A stretch of DNA of 64,000 nt, taken from Mesorhizobium sp. CA8. GTDB taxonomy: Bacteria > Pseudomonadota > Alphaproteobacteria > Rhizobiales > Rhizobiaceae. How positions within the stretch are numbered: the stretch's first letter is position 1; every line of letters begins with the position of its first letter. The DNA lies in NCBI RefSeq assembly GCF_020164955.1, contig NZ_JAIUHG010000034.1, positions 1 to 64,000 on the forward strand, read 5' to 3'. Positions 34,138-43,814 of this stretch are shown piece by piece. A program made the translations under genes and the position numbers. Below the pieces are notes generated by a model. The model did not search any database and was not told where the DNA came from. It was given only the letters and a program-made list of their open reading frames with translations.

Positions 34138-35217
34138 TCACGAATTGTTCCAGCTCTTTTTCGGCGCACCGGTCAAAAGCTCGTGCACGAAGGCCAATTT
34201 GCGCGCCGCCACCTCGGAAATCACGAAAGGGTAGAGGTCCGGCAGGCCCATGCAGCGGTTGATGGAGTTCGACGCCTCCGACAGCACAAGCCAGCGGGCC
34301 AGGATCCTTTCAAATGGCTCCGGACCCGGGTCGGGATCGGCGGGCGCCGGCTGCAAATGCCCGCCAGTATCGCTGCGCGGCAGGTCGCCCACTCCCACGG
34401 TCTCCAGCCGGCCAAGCGGGAAGTTCAGCGAATGAACCATCTCCAGCGTGTCGGTGATGTGGAGATGGTGCGCCCAGGTCTCGGCCCAGTCTTCCCAGGG
34501 ATGGGATGCGGCGTAGGCGGAGATGTGGCGCTGCTGCCAGTCCGGCGGCGCGCCGTTGGCGTAGTAAGCTTCCAGGGCCTGCTCGTAATCGGCACGCTCG
34601 TCGCCGAAGAGGGCGCGGAAGGCCGAAAGGCGCGCGGGATCGTCACGGATCAGCCGATCCCAATAATAGTGGCCGAGCTCGTGGCGGAAATGGCCAAGCA
34701 GGGTGCGGTAATTCTCGCCCATCTCGACCCGCCGCCGTTCACGCTCGGCGGAATCGGCTTCGGCAACATTGAGCGTGATCAAGCCGTTGTCATGGCCGGT
34801 CAGGATGGGCTCACCGCCCGGACCGGCGCCGATCGGGTCGGCGAGAAAGTCGAAGGCAAGGCCGGTCTCGTCTTTCGCATCGGCCTTGGGCACGACCGGC
34901 AGGCCGAAGGCGAGCAGAGAATAGACTGCGCGTTTCTTCGCCGCCTCGACCCGGATCCAGCGCCGGCGGTTGCCGTCGATGGAAAGGTCGGGAATGACCT
35001 GATTGAGGGCGCATGCGTGGCAGAAAATCCGGCCGCCCTCGGCCCGCCAGTTGCAGGCGCATTCATCGGCATTGCCGCACGGAAGAATGCCGCCCTTGCC
35101 GCTGAGCACGAAGCTCGCCTGCTCCGGGTCATAGAGCACCAGGCTGGAACAGTTCAGGCACTGGGCATTCTCGAAATAGAGGCGATGGCCGCAATTGGGG
35201 CAGTCGAGCAGCTTCAT
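34138..35217 (-). CDS. Putative zinc-binding peptidase with N-terminal zinc ribbon
   Basis: 359 residues. N-terminal zinc ribbon CPNCGHRLYFENAQCLNC, further Cys pairs (CACN, CHAC), then HELGHYYWD (His179, Glu180, His183). The double zinc-ribbon plus HExxH layout matches the family annotated as putative zinc-binding metallopeptidase. Substrate unknown. Confidence 0.87.
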   Translation of the reverse strand: MKLLDCPNCGHRLYFENAQCLNCSSLVLYDPEQASFVLSGKGGILPCGNADECACNWRAEGGRIFCHACALNQVIPDLSIDGNRRRWIRVEAAKKRAVYSLLAFGLPVVPKADAKDETGLAFDFLADPIGAGPGGEPILTGHDNGLITLNVAEADSAERERRRVEMGENYRTLLGHFRHELGHYYWDRLIRDDPARLSAFRALFGDERADYEQALEAYYANGAPPDWQQRHISAYAASHPWEDWAETWAHHLHITDTLEMVHSLNFPLGRLETVGVGDLPRSDTGGHLQPAPADPDPGPEPFERILARWLVLSEASNSINRCMGLPDLYPFVISEVAARKLAFVHELLTGAPKKSWNNS

Positions 35218-35676
35218 GCGTGATCAACCCATGGATCGGAGCGTGGGTGCAGGCTCCGTCTTGGAGCGGGATGACTTTTCCCTGGGATCGTCAACTCGCT
35301 CCGAGATTTTTTGTGAAGCATGCCCTAACGCTTTCCGGCTTCCGGCGTTCCGGCGCTATTTCGCCGCGAGCTGGGCAATGACGGCCGACACAGGCCAATC
35401 CGGTCCATCGCCTCGCGCAGAAGGACGGAAAGCCCGGCCGCTCGAAGGGCTTTCGGCGCGGCAAGCTCGCCGAACCGGGCCAATGATCACGACGTCGACC
35501 TCTTTCATGAGGCAAGCCCGCCACAGCTGATCGCTGATCGTAGGCAGATTGCCCTTCTTTCGCCAGTGTCGGGTGTCACGTCTCCCGCGAGGGCGGTGAC
35601 AATCGGGCGTTTCGCTGGCAAATTCGCAACCGGGACGTGATTCAAGGCAACATTTAAGGGCAACCAGGAGAACGAC
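35218..35676. other. Spacer, repeat but no supported gene
   Basis: A palindromic unit GAGCGGGATGAC...GTCAACTCGCTC lies at about 35265-35306. A minus-strand frame beginning MKEVDVVIIG (35508 downward) resembles the start of a FAD-binding protein, but the match ends after 10 residues; it was not called. Confidence 0.4.
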
Positions 35677-36480
35677 ATGGCATTTTTTGCCAAAGGAAGG
35701 ATTTTTGCGGCCGCCGCGGCGGTGGTGGCGATGCTTGGGCTGGTCACAGGCGCGGAGGCCGCGGCCAGCTGTGGCAAGAACGGCGCCGGCTTCGAGGCCT
35801 GGAAGCAGGAGTTCGCCGCCGAGGCCAAGGCCAACGGCGTCGGCCAAAGGGGGCTTTCGGCGCTGGCGGGGGCGACCTACGCGACCAGGACGATCGCCGC
35901 CGACCGCGCCATCCACAAGGCTTTCAGCGGCTCGGTGGAGGCGTTCATGCAACGCCGCGGGGCGTCCGCTATCATCTCAAGAGGCCGCGCGCTGAAAAAG
36001 GCCAACGCGGCGATGTTCGCCAACATCGAGCGGACCTATGGCGTGCCGCCGGGCGTGCTGCTCGCCATCTGGGGCATGGAGACCGGTTTCGGCGCCTCGA
36101 TGGGCAACCAGAACACGGTGTCGGCCATCCTGACGCTCGCCTATGACTGCCGCCGCCCCGACTATTTCACCCCGCATGCCATCGCGGCGCTGAAGCTGGT
36201 CGATCGCGGCGCGCTGAGCGCCTCCTCGGTCGGCGCCATGCATGGCGAGATCGGCCACACCCAGTTCCTGCCCGGAAACGTGCTGAAATACGGCGTCGGC
36301 AGCGGAAACCTGCGCGACCGCAACACGGCGCTCGCCTCGACCGCCAACTATCTCAAGGCGCATGGCTGGCAAGCCGGCGCGAGCTACGAGGCCAATATGG
36401 GCGCGATTGCCGGCTGGAACTCGGCAAGCGTCTATCAGCAGGCTATAGCCCGCATTGCCGAAGCGATCGACGCGGACTGA
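35677..36480 (+). CDS. Lytic murein transglycosylase (MltB/SLT_2 type)
   Basis: 267 residues with signal peptide (cleaved near residue 29). Catalytic Glu135 in IWGMETGFGASMG, and GEIGHTQFLPGNVLKYG later. Cleaves peptidoglycan glycan strands with anhydro ends. Shorter than E. coli MltB and without the C-terminal peptidoglycan-binding domain. Terminated by the hairpin at 36500-36530. Confidence 0.92.
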   Translation: MAFFAKGRIFAAAAAVVAMLGLVTGAEAAASCGKNGAGFEAWKQEFAAEAKANGVGQRGLSALAGATYATRTIAADRAIHKAFSGSVEAFMQRRGASAIISRGRALKKANAAMFANIERTYGVPPGVLLAIWGMETGFGASMGNQNTVSAILTLAYDCRRPDYFTPHAIAALKLVDRGALSASSVGAMHGEIGHTQFLPGNVLKYGVGSGNLRDRNTALASTANYLKAHGWQAGASYEANMGAIAGWNSASVYQQAIARIAEAIDAD

Positions 36481-36499
36481 TTGAGATCGTCATTCCACG

Positions 36500-36530
36500 A
36501 AAAAGCCCGGCCATGCGCCGGGCTTTTTTT
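36500..36530 (+). terminator. Intrinsic terminator of the transglycosylase gene
   Basis: AAAAGCCCGGC and GCCGGGCTTTTTTT form an 11-bp stem with a 5-base loop, 20 bp after the stop. Confidence 0.85.
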
Positions 36531-36574
36531 GTTGGGCTTGGAGATTGGCGAAAGCCGGGAAAGTGGGAATCTCC

Positions 36575-36730
36575 CAACTTGAGGGGGAGATGGCCGGCAG
36601 GCCAGAAGGGGTCGTCTCATACAGAGCGTCGACGCTGTTTCTTGTCGCGCAGGGTGTCGGCGCTTCACGCGCAGCGACCCCCTCTGTCGCCTTCGGCGAC
36701 ATCTCTCCCCCTCGAGGGGGAAATCAGCAG
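36575..36730. repeat. Inverted-pair dispersed repeat upstream (3') of argG
   Basis: GAGGGGGAGATGGCCGGCAGG on the left and CTCTGTCGCC...CTCTCCCCCTCGAGGG on the right, around about 90 bases; the same family as 19279-19441. Confidence 0.6.
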
Positions 36731-36732
36731 CT

Positions 36733-37953
36733 TCAGCGGCGGTTCCTTGCCGCCAGTGTCCTGAGCCGCAGCCCGTTGAGCCGAATGAAACCTTCCGCGT
36801 CCTTCTGGTCGTAGGCGCCGCGATCGTCCTCGAAAGTGACCAGCGCATCGGAATAGAGCGTCTTTTCCGACTTGCGGCCGGTGACGATGACGTTGCCCTT
36901 GTAGAGCTTCAGCCGCACCGTGCCTTCGACGTCGTCCTGGCTCTTGTCGATCATCGCCTGCAGCATCACGCGCTCTGGCGAGAACCAAAAGCCGTTGTAG
37001 ATGAGTTCCGCATAGCGCGGCATGAACTCGTCCTTGAGGTGGGCGGCACCCCGGTCGAGCGTGATCGATTCGATCGCGCGGTGGGCGGCGATCAGGATGG
37101 TGCCGCCGGGGGTCTCGTAGACGCCGCGCGACTTCATGCCCACAAAACGGTTCTCGACGAGATCGAGGCGGCCGATGCCGTTGTCGCGGCCGAGGTCGTT
37201 GAGCGCCGCCAGCATGGTGGCCGGCGACAGTTTCTTGCCGTTGAGCGCGACCGGGTCGCCTTTGAGGAACTCGATCTCGATCTCGGTGACGACATCGGGC
37301 GCATCCATCGGCGAGACGGTGCGCTGATGCACGAATTCCGGCGGCTCGCTCCACGGATCCTCCAGCACCTTGCCCTCGGAGGAGGAGTGCAAAAGATTGG
37401 CGTCGACCGAGAAGGGCGCGTCGCCGCGCTTGTCCTTCGGCACCGGGAGCTGGTGCTGCTCGGCGAAGTTGAGAAGGTCGGTGCGGGACTTGAACGACCA
37501 GTCGCGCCACGGCGCGATGACTTTGATGTCGGGGTTCAGCGCATAGGCGGACAATTCGAAGCGGACCTGGTCGTTGCCCTTGCCGGTTGCGCCATGCGCG
37601 ATCGCGTCGGCGCCGGTTTCCTTGGCGATCTCGACCAGATGCTTGGAGATCAGCGGCCGGGCGATCGAGGTCCCGAGCAGATAGGTGCCTTCATAGACGG
37701 CGTTGGCGCGAAACATCGGGAAGACGAAGTCGGCGACGAATTCCTCACGCACGTCGACGATGCGGATGTCCTTGATGCCCATCATCTCGGCCTTGCGGCG
37801 CGCCGGCTCCAGCTCGCCGCCCTGGCCGAGATCGGCGGTGAAGGTGACGACTTCGGCGCCGAGCTCGGTCTGCAGCCACTTCAGGATGATGGAGGTGTCG
37901 AGGCCGCCGGAATAGGCGAGCACGACTTTCTTGACGTTCTTGGTCTTGGACAT
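36733..37953 (-). CDS. argG: Argininosuccinate synthase
   Basis: 406 residues. ATP pyrophosphatase P-loop LAYSGGLDTSIILKWL at the N-terminus, GATGKGNDQVRFE and DAPDVVTEIEIEF later. Joins citrulline and aspartate in arginine synthesis. Full length; its last codons touch the adjacent dispersed repeat. Confidence 0.97.
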   Translation of the reverse strand: MSKTKNVKKVVLAYSGGLDTSIILKWLQTELGAEVVTFTADLGQGGELEPARRKAEMMGIKDIRIVDVREEFVADFVFPMFRANAVYEGTYLLGTSIARPLISKHLVEIAKETGADAIAHGATGKGNDQVRFELSAYALNPDIKVIAPWRDWSFKSRTDLLNFAEQHQLPVPKDKRGDAPFSVDANLLHSSSEGKVLEDPWSEPPEFVHQRTVSPMDAPDVVTEIEIEFLKGDPVALNGKKLSPATMLAALNDLGRDNGIGRLDLVENRFVGMKSRGVYETPGGTILIAAHRAIESITLDRGAAHLKDEFMPRYAELIYNGFWFSPERVMLQAMIDKSQDDVEGTVRLKLYKGNVIVTGRKSEKTLYSDALVTFEDDRGAYDQKDAEGFIRLNGLRLRTLAARNRR

Positions 37954-38113
37954 TTTGGCGGTTCCGCGGGAAAATGGCTTCGCGGGCGAGGTATCACGGC
38001 CTTTCCGGGCGGCGCAAGAGACGAAGGTGAGCAGGAGAAGCCAATCGCCTCGGCTGGCGCGACTGGGGCAGCCGCGCTATAAACTCGCAAACCAACACGA
38101 TACCGGGCCTTCT

Positions 38114-38755
38114 ATGTCCTTCATTCCCGACACTTCGACGCTCATCCAGTTCGCTATCGCCACCGTCATCCTGGCGATCACGCCGGGACCGGACATGACG
38201 CTGTTCGTCTCGCGAACGCTGAGCCAGGGCCGCGCCACCGGCTTCGCCTCCATGGCCGGCGCGCTTTGCGGCACGCTGATCCACACCACGCTGGTGGTGG
38301 TCGGCATATCGGCGCTGATCGTCGCTTCGCCGATGGCTTTCTTCGTCTTGAAGATCTTCGGCGCCGGCTATCTGGTATTCCTGGCCTGGCAGGCGATCGC
38401 CAAGGGCTCGGCCTTTTCGCCGGAGAAGCGAACGGGACCGCAAGTTTCGCTGTTCCGCAGCTGGGCGGCCGGGCTCGGGGTCAACCTGCTCAACCCGAAG
38501 ATCATCCTGTTCTTCATGACCTTCCTGCCGCAATTCGTCTCCGCGCACGATCCGAACGCATCCGGAAAACTGTTCTTCCTCGGCGTGATGTTCATCGTGC
38601 TGTCGATCCCGGTGACGGCGCCGATGGTGCTGGCGGCGGAAAAGTTCTCCGCCGCGATGAAGGCAAGCCCGCGCGTGACGCGCGTTGTCGACTATCTGTT
38701 CGGCGGCGTGTTCTCGGCCTTCGCGCTCAAGATCCTGACCGCGCACGCGAAGTAG
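38114..38755 (+). CDS. LysE family translocator (RhtB-type exporter)
   Basis: 213 residues with six predicted membrane helices. TPGPDMTLFVSRTLSQGRATGFASMAGALCG is the family N-terminus. Exports amino acids or related solutes; substrate unknown. Divergent from argG. Confidence 0.9.
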   Translation: MSFIPDTSTLIQFAIATVILAITPGPDMTLFVSRTLSQGRATGFASMAGALCGTLIHTTLVVVGISALIVASPMAFFVLKIFGAGYLVFLAWQAIAKGSAFSPEKRTGPQVSLFRSWAAGLGVNLLNPKIILFFMTFLPQFVSAHDPNASGKLFFLGVMFIVLSIPVTAPMVLAAEKFSAAMKASPRVTRVVDYLFGGVFSAFALKILTAHAK

Positions 38756-38823
38756 GCTTCCATCGCCCCTTTCCCAAGCGAGCTTCCGGTCGTCCGGTCC
38801 GGCGCCGTTTCAGAGAAAAGTCC

Positions 38824-38854
38824 TTGACCTGGAGTTGCTCCAGGACGGTAGCTT
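38824..38854 (+). promoter_or_regulatory. MerR-type promoter/operator
   Basis: TTGACC (38824-38829) and TAGCTT (38849-38854) are 19 bp apart, the overlong spacer typical of MerR-regulated promoters. The spacer region holds the perfect palindrome CCTGGAGttgCTCCAGG (38828-38844). It lies about 30 bp before the MerR gene, so the regulator would control itself and the SDR gene. Confidence 0.82.
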
Positions 38855-38884
38855 GGTCTGCACAGTGTAGATCAAGGGCAAGGC

Positions 38885-39241
38885 ATGCGGATTTCAGAGG
38901 CTGCGTCCGCCAGCGGGCTCGGTATCGATACCATCCGATACTATGAAAAGGCGGGCCTGCTTCCGCCCGTCGAACGAGGAAGAGATGGCAAGCGTCGCTT
39001 TTCGGCGGTGGACGTCGATTGGCTCGTCCTGCTGTCGTCCCTGCGCGACACCGGCATGCGGATGGAAACGATGCGGTACTTTGCGCGGCTCTACCAAAGG
39101 GGCGACGAAACGATCCCAGAGCGAAAGCGAATTCTTCTGGGCCACTCCGAACAGCTCGACAAGCAACGCGGGGTCCTGGACCGTTGTGCCGAAATCCTTG
39201 CGCACAAGCTGAAGCGGTATGACGAGATCGCAGCGTCATGA
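38885..39241 (+). CDS. MerR family regulator
   Basis: 118 residues. MRISEAASASGLGIDTIRYYEKAGLLPPVER is the MerR winged-helix start; a coiled-coil follows. No metal-binding cysteines are apparent in the effector part, so it probably senses an organic compound. Overlaps the SDR start as ATGA. Confidence 0.9.
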   Translation: MRISEAASASGLGIDTIRYYEKAGLLPPVERGRDGKRRFSAVDVDWLVLLSSLRDTGMRMETMRYFARLYQRGDETIPERKRILLGHSEQLDKQRGVLDRCAEILAHKLKRYDEIAAS

Positions 39242-39837
39242 GGATTGTCGTTGTCGGTGCCGAGGGTGACATCGGCAAAGCCGTGTGCGCCGAGCTGGAA
39301 AGTCGCCACGAGATCATCAGGGCAGGTCGTTCCAGTGGCGACATCCGGGTCGACATGGCGAACCGCGCATCGGTCGATGCCATGTACGCAAGTTGCGGCA
39401 AGGTGGATGCCGTCGTTTCGACAGCAGGCGACGTTCATTTCAGTCGGTTGCACGACTATACGGAAGAGAGTTTCATGCTCGGTCTCAGGCACAAGGTGCT
39501 GGGGCAGGTCAATCTGGTCCTGGCAGGACTTGATATCGTCAACGAAGCGGGATCCTTCACGTTGACGAGTGGTGTGCTGGACCGCGATCCAATCCGAACG
39601 GGGGCGGCTGCAGCGACGGCGAATGGCGCCCTTGGCGGCTTCGTCGTCGGGGCGGCAATCGAAATGCCGCGTGGTCTGCGCATCAACGTGGTGAGCCCGG
39701 GGCTTCTGGACGTTTCCGTGCCACGGTATGGAGAATGGTTTCCCGGCCACGAACCTGTTTCTTCGAAACGGGTCGGTCTTGCCTACGCGAGGAGCGTCGA
39801 GGGAGCCATCACCGGAAAGGTGATCGTTATCGGATAG
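39238..39837 (+). CDS. Short-chain dehydrogenase/reductase
   Basis: 199 residues. NADP site IVVVGAEGDIGKAVCAEL, followed by VVSTAGDVHF. The usual catalytic Tyr-xxx-Lys is not plain; TANGALGGFVVGAAIE replaces it, as in the short SDR group. Coupled to the MerR gene and likely its target. Confidence 0.85.
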   Translation: MRIVVVGAEGDIGKAVCAELESRHEIIRAGRSSGDIRVDMANRASVDAMYASCGKVDAVVSTAGDVHFSRLHDYTEESFMLGLRHKVLGQVNLVLAGLDIVNEAGSFTLTSGVLDRDPIRTGAAAATANGALGGFVVGAAIEMPRGLRINVVSPGLLDVSVPRYGEWFPGHEPVSSKRVGLAYARSVEGAITGKVIVIG

Positions 39838-39885
39838 GCTGCTCCGGCACGCGCCAGCGAGGTCCGGCAAGCACGCTCCCCACAC

Positions 39886-40353
39886 TTAAGCCCGCGGATC
39901 GGGCAGCGCCTCGCGGCGCCAGCTTCCGGCCCAGCGGCCGGCGGAGAGCCAGTAGAAGATGCCGCCGACCATGCCGGCGCCGATCACGGCCAATCTGGCG
40001 TTGGTCGCTGTGACATCGAAATCGGCGTCGCCCACACTATGGACGAAGCCGAGGAAGACGAGTGCGATGACGGCGCCGCCCAGCGCGTAAAACAGCCAGT
40101 CGCGCCGGCCGAGCACTTCGGCGATCAAAATGACGACCGCCGCCGGCATGAAGGCGAAATAGGCGACGAACAGCGCCACGAAAGGCACCGAGAAATAAAG
40201 CGCCGGCGCGATCGTCGGGTGCCCCGGCTCCAGAGGGTAACCGAAATAGCCGAGGAAAAGCGCGTTGAGGAAGGCGCTTGCCGCCAGCGAGCCGACGATA
40301 TAGCCGACCAGGATGACGGCGAAGCGGACGAGATAGGCGATGATGCGCCTCAC
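39886..40353 (-). CDS. Hypothetical membrane protein
   Basis: 155 residues from a GTG at 40353 that overlaps the rlmN stop as GTGA. Four hydrophobic segments (about 5-30, 48-75, 83-105, 115-135). No named domain recognised. Probably cotranscribed with rlmN. Confidence 0.75.
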   Translation of the reverse strand: MRRIIAYLVRFAVILVGYIVGSLAASAFLNALFLGYFGYPLEPGHPTIAPALYFSVPFVALFVAYFAFMPAAVVILIAEVLGRRDWLFYALGGAVIALVFLGFVHSVGDADFDVTATNARLAVIGAGMVGGIFYWLSAGRWAGSWRREALPDPRA

Positions 40354-41582
40354 GCCTCGCCGTGCCCCGCGATCATCATGGCTTCGAGCGCCAGCCGGTC
40401 GACCTTGCGCATGCGTTCGGACTCCGACTTCAGCTGGCCGCAGGCGGCGAGGATGTCGCGGCCGCGCGGCGTGCGGATCGGCGAGGCATAGCCGGCATTG
40501 TTTATGTAGTCGGCAAACTTCTGGATAGTCTCCCAGTCCGAGCACTGGTAGTTGGTGCCGGGCCAGGGGTTGAACGGGATGAGGTTGATCTTGGCGGGAA
40601 TGCCTTTCAAGAGCTTCACCAGCGCCTTGGCATCGTCGAGGGAATCGTTGACGTCCTTCAGCATCACATATTCGAAGGTGATGCGCTTGGCGTTGGAGAG
40701 GCCTGGATAGGCCTTGCAGGCGGCGATCAGCTCCTTCAGCGGAAACTTCTTGTTGATCGGCACCAGCAGGTCGCGCAGGTCGTCATTGGTGGCATGCAGC
40801 GAGATCGCCAGCATCACGCCGATCTCCTCGCCGGTGCGGAAGATTTCCGGCACGACGCCGGAGGTCGACAGCGTGATGCGCCTTTTTGACAAGGAAAGCC
40901 CGTCGCCATCGGAAGCGATCAGCAGCGCCTTCTTCACCGCCTCGAAATTATAGAGCGGCTCGCCCATGCCCATCATGACGATGTTGGACACCTTGCGACC
41001 CTCGGCCGGCACAATGGCGCCGTCCGGCGTGTCGCGGTCGGGGAAGTCGCCGAGACGGTCGCGCGCGGTGAGCAACTGGGCCAGGATCTCCTCGGCGGTG
41101 AGGTTTCGCACCAGCTTCTGCGTGCCGGTGTGGCAGAAGGAGCAGGTCAGCGTGCAGCCGACCTGCGAGGAGATGCAGAGCGTGCCGCGGCCTTCCTCGG
41201 GAATGTACACGGTCTCGATCTCGACGGGGCGGCCGGCCCCGCGCGGCGGAAAGCGGAACAGCCATTTGCGCGTGCCGTCGGAAGAGATCTGCTCCTCGAC
41301 GATCTCCGGCCGCGCGACGGTGAAATGCTTGTCGAGTTCCGCGCGCAATTCCTTGGAGATGTTGAACATATGCGCGAAGTCGGAAACGCCGCGCACATAC
41401 ATCCAGTGCCAGAGCTGCTGGGCGCGCATCTTGGCCTGGCGCTCCGGCACGATGCCGGCGCCGACAAGCGCTTCGGCGAGCTCGGCGCGGGTCAGGCCGA
41501 TCAGCGACGGCTTCTCGGCCGGTGCTGCGCGGCGCAAGGCGTCACGAGCGCCTTCGGCGGTAAGATCAAGCGAAACGGTCAT
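40350..41582 (-). CDS. rlmN: 23S rRNA (adenine2503-C2)-methyltransferase RlmN
   Basis: 410 residues, radical-SAM enzyme. CX3CX2C cluster motif CTLTCSFC (143-150). GMGEPLYNFEAV and SLHATNDDLR are typical. Also modifies some tRNAs in other bacteria. Start MTVSLDLTAEGARDAL. Confidence 0.96.
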   Translation of the reverse strand: MTVSLDLTAEGARDALRRAAPAEKPSLIGLTRAELAEALVGAGIVPERQAKMRAQQLWHWMYVRGVSDFAHMFNISKELRAELDKHFTVARPEIVEEQISSDGTRKWLFRFPPRGAGRPVEIETVYIPEEGRGTLCISSQVGCTLTCSFCHTGTQKLVRNLTAEEILAQLLTARDRLGDFPDRDTPDGAIVPAEGRKVSNIVMMGMGEPLYNFEAVKKALLIASDGDGLSLSKRRITLSTSGVVPEIFRTGEEIGVMLAISLHATNDDLRDLLVPINKKFPLKELIAACKAYPGLSNAKRITFEYVMLKDVNDSLDDAKALVKLLKGIPAKINLIPFNPWPGTNYQCSDWETIQKFADYINNAGYASPIRTPRGRDILAACGQLKSESERMRKVDRLALEAMMIAGHGEA

Positions 41583-41955
41583 GGTGGCGCCAATATAAGC
41601 GATTTGCGGCCGATTTCAGCATCGGCCGCACGGGAAGCGCGGCGCATAGCACAGCTCGGCGCCGGAGTCATGCGCCCGGGCTTTCCTTCTCCCAAGCCGG
41701 CATCGATGTCGTGCGGCCCAGCCGGTCCCGCGTCCCACCACACCGGGCTGCTTTATGTCTCGACCGATGCGAAGCGATAGCTATTTCGACTGGCACGGAG
41801 GTCAACAAATTCTGACACCTGCCTGAGCCAGGGGCGTAACGCGGCCGGCTGCCCATCTGAAACTCGATCACATATTCGTGTTGACGTAATCATTCGAGCT
41901 GCGCCGGCGAACCGGAAGAGGGCGACCATGCCCCTCAACAATGGGAGTTGTTCAG
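41583..41955. other. Spacer, nothing recognised
   Basis: No supported gene or repeat in 373 bases between rlmN and the small exported protein. GC drops around 41745-41900. Confidence 0.4.
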
Positions 41956-42255
41956 ATGCACTCAATCAAGCTCGCACTCATTGCCGGCCTCGCCGGTCTT
42001 TGCGCCTCGCAAGCCTTTGCCGAAGATACAATGGGCGCCATGACCATGATGAAGGGCGGGCAGGTCACCGCGATCATGCCGGACGGTCACATGGGCACAA
42101 TGATGCCGGACGCCAAGATGAGCGCCGAAATGATGAAGATGGCCAAGCCGATCAAGCATTGCATGATGATGATCACCGACGCCAAGGGCAAAGCCTACAT
42201 GATCGATACGTCGACCAAGAAGGCCCAGGCCGAATGTGAAAAAATGGCGATGTGA
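41956..42255 (+). CDS. Small exported Met/His-rich protein
   Basis: 99 residues with signal peptide MHSIKLALIAGLAGLCASQAFA. The mature part is rich in Met (MGAMTMMKGGQVTAIMPDGHMGTMM, broken by Lys/Asp) and has two Cys (KHCMMMI, QAECEKM). Met/His-rich periplasmic proteins often bind copper; this is only inference. GGGAG lies 8 bases before ATG 41956. Confidence 0.72.
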   Translation: MHSIKLALIAGLAGLCASQAFAEDTMGAMTMMKGGQVTAIMPDGHMGTMMPDAKMSAEMMKMAKPIKHCMMMITDAKGKAYMIDTSTKKAQAECEKMAM

Positions 42256-42434
42256 CCTCGCCGATCCTGCGTGCCGACCTCCCCGCCGGCCGGTACGCCG
42301 GCGGGTTATCCGCCATCCGGTAACGTCCCCTTGAGCACCACTCCTCGACCTGACTGACATAGCGTCGGGCTCGCCCTAGCGGGTTGATCGACCCGGCGAC
42401 TGTGCTAGGGCGGGTAACCATCAAGAGGACGGTC

Positions 42435-43787
42435 ATGGCCGGCATATCCCGAAAATACCGCATGCTGCGGCGTTCCCACGCCATGTGGATGTCGCGGCGC
42501 GTCTGGCAACCGCGCCTCGTCTTCTGGGCCGGCGCCATCTCGATCGGCCTGATCAGCGTCCTGTTCGCCCTGCTCGCCGACCGGGCGCAGGCCCTGTTCC
42601 TTGCCGTGACTGGCAACGACGGCGGCTGGCGCTTCTATCTGCCACTTGTGGCGACGCCGCTCGGTTTCGTCTTTTGCGCCTGGCTTGCGCATTCCTTCTT
42701 TCCGGGGTCGCAAGGCAGCGGCATTCCGCAGGCGATTGCGGCACGTCACCTGCGCGACGAGGACGACCGCAGCCGCATCCTGTCGCTGAGGCTGGTGGTG
42801 GGAAAGATCGCGCTCACTATCGTCGGCCTCGCCTGCGGCGCCTCTATCGGCCGCGAAGGCCCGACGGTGCAGGTCGGCGCTTCGCTGATGCTGCAGGCGG
42901 CGCGATGGGGCGGCATGGCACAGGCACGCGGCCTGATCCTGGCAGGCTCCGCCGCCGGCATCGCCGCCGCCTTCAACACACCGCTTGCCGGCATCGTCTT
43001 CGCCATCGAGGAAATGGGCCGCGCTTATGAGGCGCGCACCAACGGGCTGGTGCTGACGGCGGTGATCCTGGCCGGCCTCGCTTCGCTCGGGCTGCTCGGC
43101 AACTACCCCTATTTTGGCGTCGCCAAGGATACGGTCGCCTTCGTTGCCGACTGGCCGCTGGTGCTCGCCTGCGGCATCATCGGCGGCGGTGCCGGCGCGC
43201 TGTTCTCACTGCTGGCGCTCAACGTCATGCGCCGCATCCGGCGCTGGAACGCACTGCAGCCGCTGCCACGCACTCTGGTCGTGGCGGCTATCTGCGGGCT
43301 CGCCGTGGCGGTGATCGGCGTCGCCTCCGGCGGGCTGACATTCGGCACCGGCTATGTGCAGGCGCGCGGCGCGATCGAAGGCACACCGCTGCCGGCCTTC
43401 TTTTTCGTCGAGAAATTCGCCGCTGGTCTCTTGTCGATGGTGTCGGGCATTCCCGGAGGCCTCTTCGCGCCGTCGCTGGCGGTGGGCGCCGGCCTTGGCA
43501 GCACGCTCGGCCTGGTCTTCGGCACGGCCACCGGAACCGCGGCGCTGCTCGGCATGGCCGGCTATTTCGCCGGCGTCGTGCAGGCGCCGATGACGGCCTT
43601 CGTCATCATCCTCGAAATGACCGGCAACCACGACAATGTGATCGCGCTGATGTGCGCGGCGATGCTGGGCTACGGCACGGCGAGGCTCATCTCCAACGAA
43701 CCGCTCTACCATGCGCTGTCGCGCGTCTTCATCGCCGAAGCGATCCGGCGGCGGCGGGCGGAGACGAGCGAAGCGGTGAAAGTCTAG
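42435..43787 (+). CDS. ClC family chloride channel/transporter
   Basis: 450 residues, many membrane helices. All three selectivity motifs are present: GSQGSGIPQ, GREGPTVQ (gating Glu) and GIPGGLFAPSLAVGA. ATG 42435 has AGAGGA upstream; the TTG at 42384 was not chosen. Probably an H+/Cl- antiporter or fluoride-insensitive channel; the type cannot be read off. Confidence 0.9.
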   Translation: MAGISRKYRMLRRSHAMWMSRRVWQPRLVFWAGAISIGLISVLFALLADRAQALFLAVTGNDGGWRFYLPLVATPLGFVFCAWLAHSFFPGSQGSGIPQAIAARHLRDEDDRSRILSLRLVVGKIALTIVGLACGASIGREGPTVQVGASLMLQAARWGGMAQARGLILAGSAAGIAAAFNTPLAGIVFAIEEMGRAYEARTNGLVLTAVILAGLASLGLLGNYPYFGVAKDTVAFVADWPLVLACGIIGGGAGALFSLLALNVMRRIRRWNALQPLPRTLVVAAICGLAVAVIGVASGGLTFGTGYVQARGAIEGTPLPAFFFVEKFAAGLLSMVSGIPGGLFAPSLAVGAGLGSTLGLVFGTATGTAALLGMAGYFAGVVQAPMTAFVIILEMTGNHDNVIALMCAAMLGYGTARLISNEPLYHALSRVFIAEAIRRRRAETSEAVKV

Positions 43788-43814
43788 TCTAGCAGCTTCG
43801 AAGGTGGGCGATCG

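Noticed and set aside
35356..35510. Minus-strand MKEVDVVIIG frame, like a FAD-binding start
   Set aside because: Only about ten residues resemble a Rossmann start and the glycine motif does not follow; too short to call a remnant.
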